Shown here: positions 53,656 to 62,403 of the stretch, piece by piece
Layout: each line of letters opens with the position of its first letter
Position numbering within the stretch: the stretch's first letter is position 1
Assembly (NCBI GenBank): GCA_902800495.1
Contig: CADCET010000009.1
Location: 1 to 64,000 of the forward strand
From: an uncultured Prevotellaceae bacterium
GTDB lineage: Bacteria > Bacteroidota > Bacteroidia > Bacteroidales > Bacteroidaceae
Direction of reading: 5' to 3'
Length of the DNA stretch: 64,000 bases
Program-made: the position numbers and the translations under genes
The notes under the pieces: model-generated
Told to the model about the DNA's origin: nothing
Databases searched by the model: none
The model's input: only the letters and a program-made list of their open reading frames with translations

Positions 53656-54993
53656 TTATTTATGGATGCGGCTGTAAGACGGTTCGGTAGCGGTACCGCC
53701 GAGCGTCCATACCTCGTGCATCAGGTCGTAGTCCTTGCCGAGAGTCAGAGCGATACCCTGCATTTTGCCTTCCAGGTTGTTGTCTAACTCGAAGGTCTTG
53801 CTGGTGGCCTCTGCGGGGGCAGTTCCTATTGCCGGTTTGTAGATGTCAGGGCCGAGGATGTGTACGCGGTAGTAAAGCGTCACTGTAGCTGTAGCCTTCG
53901 GTTGTCCGGCAATCTGCAGGGGGATGTAGAACAGACCGTCACCCTCGATGCTTTCTGCAGCGGGAACACCGTCAGCTGCTGCTGCTGCATTTAGGTAGTG
54001 GATATGCTTAGGATCAGAATTGGGGGCGATGCTCAGGTCTGTACTGGGTGTACCGTCGAACGTCAGCTGATTAGCAGGCTTGAACATATTTAGATAGGTA
54101 CGGGTGGTTGTCAACTCACCGCTGATAATCTCTTTCCAGTTGGCAGAGCCGTCGGCGCTGTTCAGGATGAGACGAGCCTTGTTGGTCAGGTTCTTATACT
54201 CTATCTTGATACCCTCGACGATAATTTCGGAATAGTTCTTAATCAGACCATTCAGCTCACCACTCGTTCTGATGGTGATCTTGTTGCCGATGCTGGCCAA
54301 GGCGTGCTTCATTGTGAACTGCACCTTGTGGTTAATCAGCTTGGCGGCCGGGTTGGCCTCGTTATCCCAGTTTGTTACGTCCGTCCAAGGCTCGTAAGTG
54401 TAGGGAGCAGAACTGCCTATACGCCTCGTGCCGAAGAGCAGGTCAATCTGGTTGGCATCTTCCGTCTTAGCCCAGTTGTTGGGATCGGGGTCAGTGTAAT
54501 TCCACACGTCCCAGGGCTTCGAAGCCAAGCGGTAGTTAATCCAAGGATCGCCCGTCACATTGTTGTCGCTGATGTCAGTGATGCACTTGTCGCTGGCCGG
54601 TGCTGCTTCGTAGGGAGCGTAAGCAAAGAAACTGAGGTATTCGGGCACCTCTGCCAAAGCATTGGGCCAGTACTTCAATGGGGCGTATCCCCAGGCTGTA
54701 CCAGTGTAGGTCAGACTCTGATTCCACATGAAGTCAGGACTTACCGTGACATTTTCGTACTTCAGCTTGCCTGTGTAAGAGGTAAAGACGCCGATTTTTC
54801 CTGCCTGCAGGGCAACATCATTGTAGATGGCGCCGCTGGCACGTGTTGCGTTCTCCACTTCGTCTCCGTTGAATTCGAAGGCGATGGCGTCTGTCGACGG
54901 CTGGTAGCCGTTGTTGCCGGCGATGTCTTCTGCATCGTTAGAGCATGCCGTGAGGAACATGGCGCCAGCAAGTAATGTTAAGTATTTCTTCAT
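53656..54993 (-). CDS. Fimbrillin-like (Mfa-like) lipoprotein
   Basis: The product has 445 residues. The start at 54991-54993 gives a lipoprotein signal (MKKYLTLLAGAMFLTAC, Cys17) while the longer open frame upstream is untranslated leader. Blocks ATRASGAIYNDVALQAGKIGVF, YTGTAWGYAPLKYWPN and FMWNQSLTYTG (parts) match Bacteroidales fimbrillins, which mature by cleavage near the TRA segment and polymerise into fimbriae. It stands apart from the two paralogues of the fimbrial operon and precedes the GLUG protein by 21 bases. Confidence 0.82.
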   Translation of the reverse strand: MKKYLTLLAGAMFLTACSNDAEDIAGNNGYQPSTDAIAFEFNGDEVENATRASGAIYNDVALQAGKIGVFTSYTGKLKYENVTVSPDFMWNQSLTYTGTAWGYAPLKYWPNALAEVPEYLSFFAYAPYEAAPASDKCITDISDNNVTGDPWINYRLASKPWDVWNYTDPDPNNWAKTEDANQIDLLFGTRRIGSSAPYTYEPWTDVTNWDNEANPAAKLINHKVQFTMKHALASIGNKITIRTSGELNGLIKNYSEIIVEGIKIEYKNLTNKARLILNSADGSANWKEIISGELTTTRTYLNMFKPANQLTFDGTPSTDLSIAPNSDPKHIHYLNAAAAADGVPAAESIEGDGLFYIPLQIAGQPKATATVTLYYRVHILGPDIYKPAIGTAPAEATSKTFELDNNLEGKMQGIALTLGKDYDLMHEVWTLGGTATEPSYSRIHK

Positions 54994-55134
54994 ACGTTTA
55001 TATATTTTGTTATTTTTTATTTCTTCATTTGGGGCTGCCATTAATGGCTGCATCTTGTGACAGTCGAAACTGTCGTTTTCTTCTCCCTCATTTTCGCCTT
55101 GCGGCAGGGCAGGGGACAGAACCCGTTTGGTAAT

Positions 55135-55162
55135 GGATAATTGACAATGGATAATTGACAAT
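55135..55162. repeat. 7-bp tandem repeat (alternating units)
   Basis: Units ggataat and tgacaat alternate twice (14-bp period). Confidence 0.75.
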
Positions 55163-55182
55163 TATGTTGTTGGCACAGAAAA

Positions 55183-55213
55183 AGCAGCCTTGGTCTTTCG
55201 GGCCGAGGTTGCT
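55183..55213 (-). terminator. Terminator of the small membrane-protein gene
   Basis: A 13-bp stem (55183-55195 with 55201-55213, three G-T pairs) has a 5-base loop. On the minus strand it is followed by TTTTT. It lies 48 bases after the stop of the 49-residue gene. Confidence 0.75.
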
Positions 55214-55261
55214 GTACAGGATTTCTTAACGACAACTAAGACAACTAAAACAACTTTTGTT

Positions 55262-55411
55262 CAGGATTGTCTGATGTAGGAAACTTTTGAATTTCGCTTA
55301 TTCCACCGTTGCGCTTTTTTGCTCACTACGTTTGTCTAAATAAATAGCGACCATAGAACCAATAATTGCTATTCCTAAAATAGCGATTGATACTAATACC
55401 GTGTTATTCAT
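55262..55411 (-). CDS. Small single-pass membrane protein (49 residues)
   Basis: The frame starts at ATG 55409-55411 and encodes MNNTVLVSIAILGIAIIGSM followed by VAIYLDKRSEQK and a basic tail, ending at TGA (55262-55264). It has one hydrophobic helix (residues about 5-24) and a positively charged C-terminus, so N-out/C-in topology is likely. A promoter (55440-55471) sits 29 bases upstream and a terminator 48 bases downstream, which supports a real transcript. GAAAGGGA precedes the ATG as a possible ribosome site. The family was not recognised. It lies between fimbrillin genes; a link to them is only positional. Confidence 0.6.
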
Positions 55412-55439
55412 TTTCTATTCCCTTTCTGCGTTCACGGTG

Positions 55440-55471
55440 CAAAGATAGGGAAAATCTGGGAAACGTGCAAG
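55440..55471 (-). promoter_or_regulatory. Promoter of the small membrane-protein gene
   Basis: On the minus strand CTTG (55468-55471) and TATCTTTG (55440-55447) are 20 bases apart, matching the Bacteroidota consensus except for one base in the -33 box. Confidence 0.7.
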
Positions 55472-55543
55472 TTTTCCGTTGTTTTTCCTGTGCCAGCGAT
55501 GTCAAAGAGCGCTTTTCAGCTTTGTTTTTTCTTTTTTGAAAAA

Positions 55544-55575
55544 GAGAGGCCGCCGCCCTTTTGCGGCGGCTTCTC
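55544..55575 (-). terminator. Terminator of the fimbrial operon
   Basis: A 13-bp GC-rich stem (55544-55556 with 55563-55575, one G-T pair) is followed on the minus strand by TTTTTC. It lies 14 bases after the stop of the fimbrillin gene at 55590. Confidence 0.88.
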
Positions 55576-55589
55576 TTGTATACAGAGGT

Positions 55590-57344
55590 TTAAGGAAGCA
55601 CGTTAGAGGGGAGCTCAACGTCTACGTCAGCCGTTGAAGTATCCCAAGGCTCAACAGAAGCCTCGAACTTAACGCTGGTCATGCCGAGGATGATGTTGAT
55701 GTTGTAACCCTTACCAGGCTCCATAGGTGTAGCAGCACCGAAGATCTTGTCGCTGGTCTTGCTGATGATGTTCTGGGTGGTAGAACCGTGAGTCAGACCG
55801 TCAGACAGGAATCCTGCCAGAGCAGCGTCCTTCGTCTCCACGTCGTAGCAAATCTCGATGTCGATATCGTCACCAGTAGGAATGACGAAGATCGGCGTGG
55901 TGGGCTCGCCACCAGCGAAGAGGTTCACCTTCTTGTTGGTGACACCAGAGGTCTTGCCGCTGGGCCAGATAGCCTTACTGTAGTTCTCGACGATGTCGGG
56001 GTTCAGACCGGCGTTCTCCTCGTTCTTGTCAAGGCCATTGTATGTACCCTCCTTGCCGTCCTTACGACCGTCGTTGAAGGTAGTGGTGGTGTAAGCCAGA
56101 GAGGTCTGACCGTCGTAAGCCTTCCACAGAGGCTCGCCAGCAGTGGTGTTGTTCAGGTTCAGGGCACCCTTCATCACGAAACCGCCGATCTTCACGTAGC
56201 GGACGTAGATGCGGGTCTCGTTGCTGTTGATCTCCTCGCTGGCAGCATCAGTTGTAGCGTAGGCCGTCGGTGTCTCCTTGTCAGAAACATACTGGATGTT
56301 GACGTTCAGCTTTGACAGAGCGTGCTTCAGGTTCCAGTTCAACTTGTTGTTAACAGGGTCTACCGGCTTAATCATGTTAACGAAAGGCATGCCAATTGTG
56401 TTCTGGACATTGGTGTTAGCCACGATTGACTTATAGTCGGTAGCGTTAGCAGCAACACCCCAGAGGAGGTCAACTGAAGTAGAAGGATTGGTGTCAACCA
56501 CGTACTTCACAACAGGATCACCACCGTCGGTGTTCTTCGGCAGCTTGGTGATGTTCTTACCCTGAACCTGCTCCTTCCAGAGCTCGTCGAGAGCAGCCTT
56601 AGCCTCATCAACAGTTGCAACGCCTAAGTATTCCTGATAGGTAGCCAGGTCTGTGACAGGAGTGGCTGTGCCAAGGTAATACTCTGTAGTAAGGGCAGCG
56701 ATTGCGCCCTCAACTGTGGCAATATCACCAGCGGTATAAGCGGTACCGTTATCGAAGTTCCAAGCGTTAACAATTGCTGCGTCATCATCGGCGATACCCT
56801 TGTACTCTACATAATTGGCGCGTGTGTTAGCAACCTTCGTCTCATACTTGACATACTTAATGCCGAGTGAAGCAGCATAGGCGTCATATTCAGCATCTGT
56901 TGTCATTTCCTCGAGTACGGGAATACCAGTCTCGTTCACTACGTCGATATAAGGAGCGTATGTGAAGAACGATACGTAGTCGGTGTTGGTTGAGTTAGCA
57001 CCAGTACCGAACTCGTTGGGCCAATACATCACGGGGTTGTACACCCAGCCGCTACCAGGATTGGTAACCTGTGTGTTGTACATGAAGTCGGGCTTTGAAG
57101 ACTCTGAGTTGTAAGTCTCGTCGTCAGTGTAGTATGCAAAGACACCAAAGCCAACAGTACCAATATTAGCGTTGTCAAGGGCACCAGCAGCGCCAGCACG
57201 TGTCACGTTACGCGGTGTATAGACGCTGAAGTTGATAGGAGCACCGTCAGCGTTCTGCTGAGCGGTTTCCACGCTTGCCAGCTCGTCACTTGAGCAAGCT
57301 GTCAGCAATGCAGCGGCAGCTGCGAATAAAAATATCTTTTTCAT
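55590..57344 (-). CDS. Fimbrillin-family protein with an internal insertion
   Basis: The protein (584 residues) starts MKKIFLFAAAAALLTACSSDEL (lipobox LLTAC, Cys17). It has the TPRNVTRAGAAG region near which mature fimbrillins begin, GWVYNPVMYWPNEFG, and GDPVVKYVVDTNPSTSVDLL followed by LLWGV. Compared with the paralogue at 57403, an extra segment of about 100 residues (about 150-255, rich in Ala, Thr and Tyr) sits between the FFTYAPY and VVKYVVD blocks. It is the last gene of the fimbrial operon and ends in a strong terminator. Confidence 0.85.
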   Translation of the reverse strand: MKKIFLFAAAAALLTACSSDELASVETAQQNADGAPINFSVYTPRNVTRAGAAGALDNANIGTVGFGVFAYYTDDETYNSESSKPDFMYNTQVTNPGSGWVYNPVMYWPNEFGTGANSTNTDYVSFFTYAPYIDVVNETGIPVLEEMTTDAEYDAYAASLGIKYVKYETKVANTRANYVEYKGIADDDAAIVNAWNFDNGTAYTAGDIATVEGAIAALTTEYYLGTATPVTDLATYQEYLGVATVDEAKAALDELWKEQVQGKNITKLPKNTDGGDPVVKYVVDTNPSTSVDLLWGVAANATDYKSIVANTNVQNTIGMPFVNMIKPVDPVNNKLNWNLKHALSKLNVNIQYVSDKETPTAYATTDAASEEINSNETRIYVRYVKIGGFVMKGALNLNNTTAGEPLWKAYDGQTSLAYTTTTFNDGRKDGKEGTYNGLDKNEENAGLNPDIVENYSKAIWPSGKTSGVTNKKVNLFAGGEPTTPIFVIPTGDDIDIEICYDVETKDAALAGFLSDGLTHGSTTQNIISKTSDKIFGAATPMEPGKGYNINIILGMTSVKFEASVEPWDTSTADVDVELPSNVLP

Positions 57345-57402
57345 AATTGTTACTTTTTTCTTTTTGTTAAAACTGATGTTTTTACTTGCTTAAATGAGTC
57401 TA

Positions 57403-58983
57403 TTACTGGTTGGCAGGCAGGTTAGCAAGACCGTTGGTGTCAGTCCAGTCGGTAACAGCAGCGTCAACCTTGACACTGGTCATACCGAGGTGGAGTCTCA
57501 ACTCATAGTACTTACCAGCCTCCATGTTAACAGGATTAGTAGTTTTGAAGATCTCAGCACTGGTCTTGAAAATCTTGTTTTCGACGCTCTTACCAGGAGT
57601 CAGGTTGTCAGAGAGCTTGCCTGCGAGTTTCGGGTTGTAGGTCTCAACGTCGTAAACGATAGAGATGTCAATGGGCTTGTCCATAGGAATGACGAAGATG
57701 GGCTTTGCGGTGGTATTGGCAATCCACTTCTTGTTGGTTTTATCCCATGCGCCAAACAGAGGCTGAGTCAAAACAGTAACACCCTTGTTGTCGTTGAACC
57801 ATGTGTCCTCGAACTTACCGTCGTCAGGTGTATTCAGCTTGTACTCCGTGCTCTGGATCAGGGTGGGGTTCAGACCGAGGAACTTCTCGCTGCTGTTCTC
57901 ACCGTCGATGGCACCCTCGCGACCGTCCTTACGACCGTCCTTGAAGGTGGTCTCCTCATACTCCAAGTCGCTAACGCCGTCGTATGCCTTCCAGTTAGGA
58001 ACACCGATGAGATACTCATCACCATTATTGGCAGTGCCATCGGGGTCAACCTCTCTAGTAGCTGTGCTGTTCAGGTTCAGGGCGCCCTTCATCATAAAGC
58101 CACCAATCTTAATCTCGCGGATCCAGATCTTGGTCTCCTTAGAAGCTTCAAGTGCACCAGTTGTGCCGTATGTGCCGCCACCATTTGAATCATCGAAGTA
58201 GTCGATGGTCACAAGCAGCTTAGCCAGAGCGTGGCAGAGGTTGAAGCGAACCTTATTGTCGGTTGTGGGTGCGGTAAGGGGGTTGCCAGTCCAGTCTGTG
58301 TAAGGTGTGGTCTCAGGAGCGTTGGGCTTCAGCAGGTCGATGAAAGGCATAGCGGGCTGTACAGTAGCCTCTGCAGTACCCCATGCTGTGTGGTACTGTG
58401 TCTGACCAGCGTAGACACCCCAGAGGAGGTCAACAGAAGTAATACCGTCAGGATCGACCACATACTTGATGATGGGGTCGCCAGTGGCAGTATTCTTGGT
58501 CATAGCAGTGATGTTTCTCTCATCCTCTGTCACACCAGCTGTGGGAATACCAGTGGCGGGAGAAACGGGAGTCCAAGGAGCATAGGCGAAGAACGTCACG
58601 CGGTCAACGTCGTCAGAGACAGCTGAGTTGCCGTACTCGTTCGGCCAGTACTTGACGGGCTCGTACATCCAAGCACTCTCGCCGTCATTCCATTTCACTT
58701 GCTGGTTGTACATGAAATTAGGTGTACTAGTCTCGCTGTACGTTCCATTGTCGGTGAAGTAACCGAAGACGCCAAAACCAGCCTTGTGGTCACCAGTCTT
58801 GAGTGAAGCAGTTGTGATTGTTTCCGGCTGACCAGCACGTGTCACGCTACGCGGCGTGTAGATGCTGAAGGCCACCGGGGTCTCAGCATTGTTCTGCTGA
58901 GCAACCTCAGAGTTTGACAGCTCCTCGCTTGAGCAAGCGGTCAACAATGCAGCGGCTGCTGCGAATAAGAAAATCTTTTTCAT
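57403..58983 (-). CDS. Fimbrillin-family protein
   Basis: The 526-residue product has the same signal as its neighbour (MKKIFLFAAAAALLTACSSEEL). The TPRSVTRAGQPE region, YEPVKYWPNEYG, VTFFAYAPW and IKYVVDPDGITSVDLLWGVY follow. The C-terminal half has a GGFMMKGALNLNS block shared with the paralogue. Such proteins are exported as lipoproteins, cut after an Arg and assembled by donor-strand exchange. It lies 59 bases upstream of the second fimbrillin gene. Confidence 0.87.
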   Translation of the reverse strand: MKKIFLFAAAAALLTACSSEELSNSEVAQQNNAETPVAFSIYTPRSVTRAGQPETITTASLKTGDHKAGFGVFGYFTDNGTYSETSTPNFMYNQQVKWNDGESAWMYEPVKYWPNEYGNSAVSDDVDRVTFFAYAPWTPVSPATGIPTAGVTEDERNITAMTKNTATGDPIIKYVVDPDGITSVDLLWGVYAGQTQYHTAWGTAEATVQPAMPFIDLLKPNAPETTPYTDWTGNPLTAPTTDNKVRFNLCHALAKLLVTIDYFDDSNGGGTYGTTGALEASKETKIWIREIKIGGFMMKGALNLNSTATREVDPDGTANNGDEYLIGVPNWKAYDGVSDLEYEETTFKDGRKDGREGAIDGENSSEKFLGLNPTLIQSTEYKLNTPDDGKFEDTWFNDNKGVTVLTQPLFGAWDKTNKKWIANTTAKPIFVIPMDKPIDISIVYDVETYNPKLAGKLSDNLTPGKSVENKIFKTSAEIFKTTNPVNMEAGKYYELRLHLGMTSVKVDAAVTDWTDTNGLANLPANQ

Positions 58984-59042
58984 ACTGTTGATGATTTTGA
59001 TTAAGTTAATAAAATATGATTATTACATTCCTTTGTTTCTCA

Positions 59043-60284
59043 TTAGAACGTCACGTTTACAGGATCCTCATCCTGCCAGGGAACAACGACGCCGTCGAAT
59101 TCCAGACCGTTGGCTGCATCGACGTATGGCAGCTCGGGCTGTCCGAAGAAGCCGTTCAGCAGGTCGATACGCAGTGCGTACTCGTTGCGGAAGACGTTGA
59201 TGAGGTTACCCACGTTGAAGTGGTAGTAGCAGACGGTGCGGCGGTCGCGGAGCAGGAGTCGCAGGTTGATGCGGATCTGGTCGGTTGGGCGGTCAGAGAG
59301 TTCCTCATAGCTGTAGCCGTCGATGGCAGCATCGGTGCTGTACTCACGGTTGCTGAGCGGGCGCTGCGGCGTGTGGACATCCCAGTTGCGGTTGGTGAAG
59401 TTCATCGGTCCCCAGGTCTTGAAGGTCTTGGCGATGTAGCCGAGACCGCCCTCAGCAGCGTAGTCAGCGTGGTTAGGATCGTAGTGTATCTCCCAGTCGT
59501 CAAGCTTCAGCAGACAGGGCGTGTCTGTGGTGACACAGTCAACGAGCTTGTAACCGTTGGCCAGGCCTGCAATCGAAGCCTCGACCTTGTTGAGGTAGTA
59601 GATACCCTTGATATAGATGCGGATACGCATGTTCCAGGGGATGATAAGGGGCTCCATGTTGTAGAGCTGCTTGACCAGCGTCGACTGGTAGGTGTCGCGC
59701 TCCTCGTAGGGGATGTAGCGGTCGTACTCACCGGTGTTGACATAGAAGTGGATGGTGTCGTTGGCGATGTCCTCCGGCTCCCAGGCAATCTGGTAGAGAC
59801 CGTTGGCATTCTTCTTCAGCATCTGTCCGTAGGCAGGCTCACCATACAGTTCGGGGATAGAGTCAGCCTGGTAGCTGTTAGGTGTTGCCTGCACCGTGGC
59901 GGTGTTGGCGAAGTCCATACCGACGAACTCCTGATGGCCATACTCCTCGGGTGAGTAGTCAATCACCAAGCCATCGTAGTCGCCACGGCTGAGATAGGAC
60001 TCGAAGTGACGTACCTCAGAGGTGGTGTAGCGGAACGATGTGCGTCCGTCCTTGGGGAAGAACCAAACGGTCATACCATCGGGATCCGAGGCGGGCTGAA
60101 CATTGGGGTTGATGCCCCACTCGCGGTAGTAGTTACGCCAGTCGATGTCGAGCTCCACCTGCTTAAAGTTGTCCTGATAGACCCACAGGTCGCGGCGGCA
60201 GCTGGCCGTCGTCAGGAGCATCAAGGCTGCTGCCGCCAGGGTGACGGCCTTCGTGCAGCGTTTCATATACTTATTTTTATTCAT
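59043..60284 (-). CDS. DUF5119 lipoprotein of the fimbrial operon
   Basis: The 413-residue protein has a lipoprotein signal (MKRCTKAVTLAAAALMLLTTASC). The DUF5119 pattern CRRDLWVYQDNFKQVELDIDW at the mature N-terminus (part seen), PDGMTVWFFPKDG and VDLLNGFFGQPELPYV-like C-terminal blocks are present. The ATG at 60284 is used; another ATG six codons later is equally possible. DUF5119 proteins occur next to Mfa/Fim subunits and are thought to be anchor or accessory subunits. The gene lies between DUF3575 and the fimbrillins. Confidence 0.82.
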   Translation of the reverse strand: MNKNKYMKRCTKAVTLAAAALMLLTTASCRRDLWVYQDNFKQVELDIDWRNYYREWGINPNVQPASDPDGMTVWFFPKDGRTSFRYTTSEVRHFESYLSRGDYDGLVIDYSPEEYGHQEFVGMDFANTATVQATPNSYQADSIPELYGEPAYGQMLKKNANGLYQIAWEPEDIANDTIHFYVNTGEYDRYIPYEERDTYQSTLVKQLYNMEPLIIPWNMRIRIYIKGIYYLNKVEASIAGLANGYKLVDCVTTDTPCLLKLDDWEIHYDPNHADYAAEGGLGYIAKTFKTWGPMNFTNRNWDVHTPQRPLSNREYSTDAAIDGYSYEELSDRPTDQIRINLRLLLRDRRTVCYYHFNVGNLINVFRNEYALRIDLLNGFFGQPELPYVDAANGLEFDGVVVPWQDEDPVNVTF

Positions 60285-60305
60285 AGCTACTTGTAATTAT
60301 CGGTT

Positions 60306-62264
60306 TTACTCGTTTGACTTGGCAGCTTTAGCGGCGGCCTTGGCGGCCTCCTTAGCTGCTTTCTCTGCGGCCTTTGCCTCTGCGGCGTCAGCCTTAGCCT
60401 TTGCCTTGGCAGCTTCTGCCTCAGCCTTAGCGGCAGCCTTGGCAGCCTCTGCTTCAGCCTTTGCTCTTGCCTTTGCGTCGGCCTCAGCAGCCTTGGCAGC
60501 TTCCTTCGCAGCCTTGGCAGCCTCCTTGTCGGCAGCAGCCTTAGCCTTTGCCTCAGCCTCAGCTACTTTTGCAGCTTCCTTCTCGGCAGCAGCCTTTGCC
60601 TTAGCCTCAGCTTCGGCAACTTTAGCAGCTTCCTTCTCAGCTTTTGCAGCAGCCTTGGCGGCCTCCTTGTCAGCGTTTGCCTTCACCTCGTTGCCGGCAG
60701 CAGCTAACTTGGCAGCTTCCTTCTCAGCCTTGGCAGCCTCTTTAGCGGCCTTAGCCTCAGCCTTAGCTCTTGCCTTTGCCTCAGCGTCAGCAAGCTTGGC
60801 GGCCTCAGCCTCTGCCTTCACTCTTGCCTTAGCCTCAGCCTCAGCAGCTTTAGCGGCTTCCTTGTCAGCCTTGGCTTCTGCCTTCTGGGCATCCTCTTCG
60901 GGAACGTCGAAACGGAGAGACTTGTCGAAGACGGCGTCGTTATAGCCGTCGCGGTCGGACTCCTCATAGTAGTGTGAAGGAATCATCACGTAGTCAGGAT
61001 CCAACGGACGCGATGTGGGAACCATCGGGTTCTTCTTCGTGCCGAAGAGATAAGCTATAGTAAGGTTCGCGTGCGTGGCTCCTATAATATGCTTCCAGCC
61101 CGTGTCCTGCCACATCAGGTGATCGTCGTACTCCTCCTCGTGGCCCACGGGGAACTGTGAGCTGCCGAGGTAGTGACGGTACTTGGTGGGGATGTAGCCG
61201 AAGCCGATGCCACCGTCGATGGCCCACTGCTTGTGGCGTCCGAAGCGGTGCTGGTAGCCGATGTTGCAGTAAACATTCAGATACTCACCCTGATAGCCTT
61301 CGCTGTGCTTCCACTCCCAGTCGTAGTAACCGATGGCAACGGCGGGACCGATGTGCCAGCCGTCGAGACGGTGGTGCTTAGCTCGGTTGCCGAGCCAGTA
61401 GCGCAGTTCCAGACCCCAGTTGAGGAACTGGTGTGCGTGTGCGTTGTGCGACCATGTGAACCAGGGGCAGAAGAACTCGCCTTCGATACTCCAGCGGTTG
61501 GTCTTGCCGAGTGAGCGCTCCACCTGAATGTTAGGTGTGATGAAGCCCCACATCAGCAGGTTCGTCTTCACAGCCCAAACGTGGTTCTGGTAGACCGGCT
61601 CCACATAAGGTGCGCAAGGCTCAGGTATATAAAATACGGTATCGCGAATAACTAAGGTGTCCTTCATATTGACAACCTTGGCGATGACAGCCGAACCAGA
61701 CGAACGGAGGGTAGGCAAGTACTTTGTGTTCAGTACGTTCCAAACGCGACCGCGGTCGAGCTTGCGCAACTTGGCCTCACGCTCATCACGAGCCCAAGTG
61801 TCCTCAGAGGGTTCCTCCTGAATGATTTTCAGGACATCGTACTTCCAAGGCTCGTTGCTCTCGTCGATCATCTTGTAGAGACCACCCCAGCGGGCACCCT
61901 GGTTGATGACGGCGATGCGGCCGTTGAGCCAGCCGAGACGATCGAGCAGGGCTTGCTTCAGAGCCAGACCGCGCTCCTCGCCGAGGCGACGGTTGATCTC
62001 TATGGGGCCTTCAGGTGATGCACCGCTGTAGACATCAAGTTTCAGATACTGTGCCGGTACATTGGCATAATTTGCATTAATGTACTGAACAAACTGGTCA
62101 ATCTCCCGTTTGTTGTCGGCGAAGTTGAGATCCAGGTTGCTATTGCCAACGCGGAAGTGGACTTCCAGCGTGTCTCTTGCTTCTTGGGCGTTCGCCTGCG
62201 CACAGGTAAAGCCGAAAATTGCAAGGAGCAACCATACTTTCTTGTAATAATGTTTTTTTGCCAT
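60306..62264 (-). CDS. DUF3575/OmpA-like outer-membrane protein with TolA-like tail
   Basis: The protein (652 residues) has a signal peptide, then an OmpA-like N-terminal block (LKLDVYSGASPEGPIEINRR, about residues 75-94). A DUF3575 beta-barrel follows (KTNLLMWGFITPNIQVERSL, WAIDGGIGFGYIPTKYRHYL). From about residue 460 a highly repetitive Ala/Lys/Glu helix runs to the end (about 190 residues; AKAEAEAAKLADAEAKARAK type). The tail resembles the TolA helical domain and could span the periplasm or bind peptidoglycan. It is the first gene of the fimbrial operon. Confidence 0.8.
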   Translation of the reverse strand: MAKKHYYKKVWLLLAIFGFTCAQANAQEARDTLEVHFRVGNSNLDLNFADNKREIDQFVQYINANYANVPAQYLKLDVYSGASPEGPIEINRRLGEERGLALKQALLDRLGWLNGRIAVINQGARWGGLYKMIDESNEPWKYDVLKIIQEEPSEDTWARDEREAKLRKLDRGRVWNVLNTKYLPTLRSSGSAVIAKVVNMKDTLVIRDTVFYIPEPCAPYVEPVYQNHVWAVKTNLLMWGFITPNIQVERSLGKTNRWSIEGEFFCPWFTWSHNAHAHQFLNWGLELRYWLGNRAKHHRLDGWHIGPAVAIGYYDWEWKHSEGYQGEYLNVYCNIGYQHRFGRHKQWAIDGGIGFGYIPTKYRHYLGSSQFPVGHEEEYDDHLMWQDTGWKHIIGATHANLTIAYLFGTKKNPMVPTSRPLDPDYVMIPSHYYEESDRDGYNDAVFDKSLRFDVPEEDAQKAEAKADKEAAKAAEAEAKARVKAEAEAAKLADAEAKARAKAEAKAAKEAAKAEKEAAKLAAAGNEVKANADKEAAKAAAKAEKEAAKVAEAEAKAKAAAEKEAAKVAEAEAKAKAAADKEAAKAAKEAAKAAEADAKARAKAEAEAAKAAAKAEAEAAKAKAKADAAEAKAAEKAAKEAAKAAAKAAKSNE

Positions 62265-62315
62265 TATATTGATAATTTTTATAAAATTCGGTTGTTAGGT
62301 TGGTTAAAATCTCTG

Positions 62316-62323
62316 CAAAGATA
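62316..62323 (-). promoter_or_regulatory. Likely -7 element of the fimbrial operon
   Basis: On the minus strand it reads TATCTTTG (consensus TAnnTTTG), giving a leader of about 45 bases. The -33 box is not a clear TTTG, so the promoter may be regulated. Confidence 0.6.
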
Positions 62324-62403
62324 GATAATTTGCTTAAATAGTGTTTCTATTCTAATGTACAAGTATTCCCAATTTGTCTTTTTATGTATCTCATTTTGTC
62401 TTT

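Larger units (their letters stand above)
54994..55261. other. Gap with leader hairpin and 7-bp repeat
   Basis: No gene is seen. An inverted repeat GCTGCCATTAATGGCTGC (55034-55051) lies about 40 bases upstream of the fimbrillin start. The 7-bp repeat (55135-55162) and the small-gene terminator (55183-55213) follow. No clear promoter for the gene at 54993 was found. Confidence 0.5.

Noticed and set aside
53656-55161. Longer N-terminus starting at 55161 for the fimbrillin-like lipoprotein
   Set aside because: The extra residues come from the 7-bp repeat region and hide the lipoprotein signal that begins at 54993.
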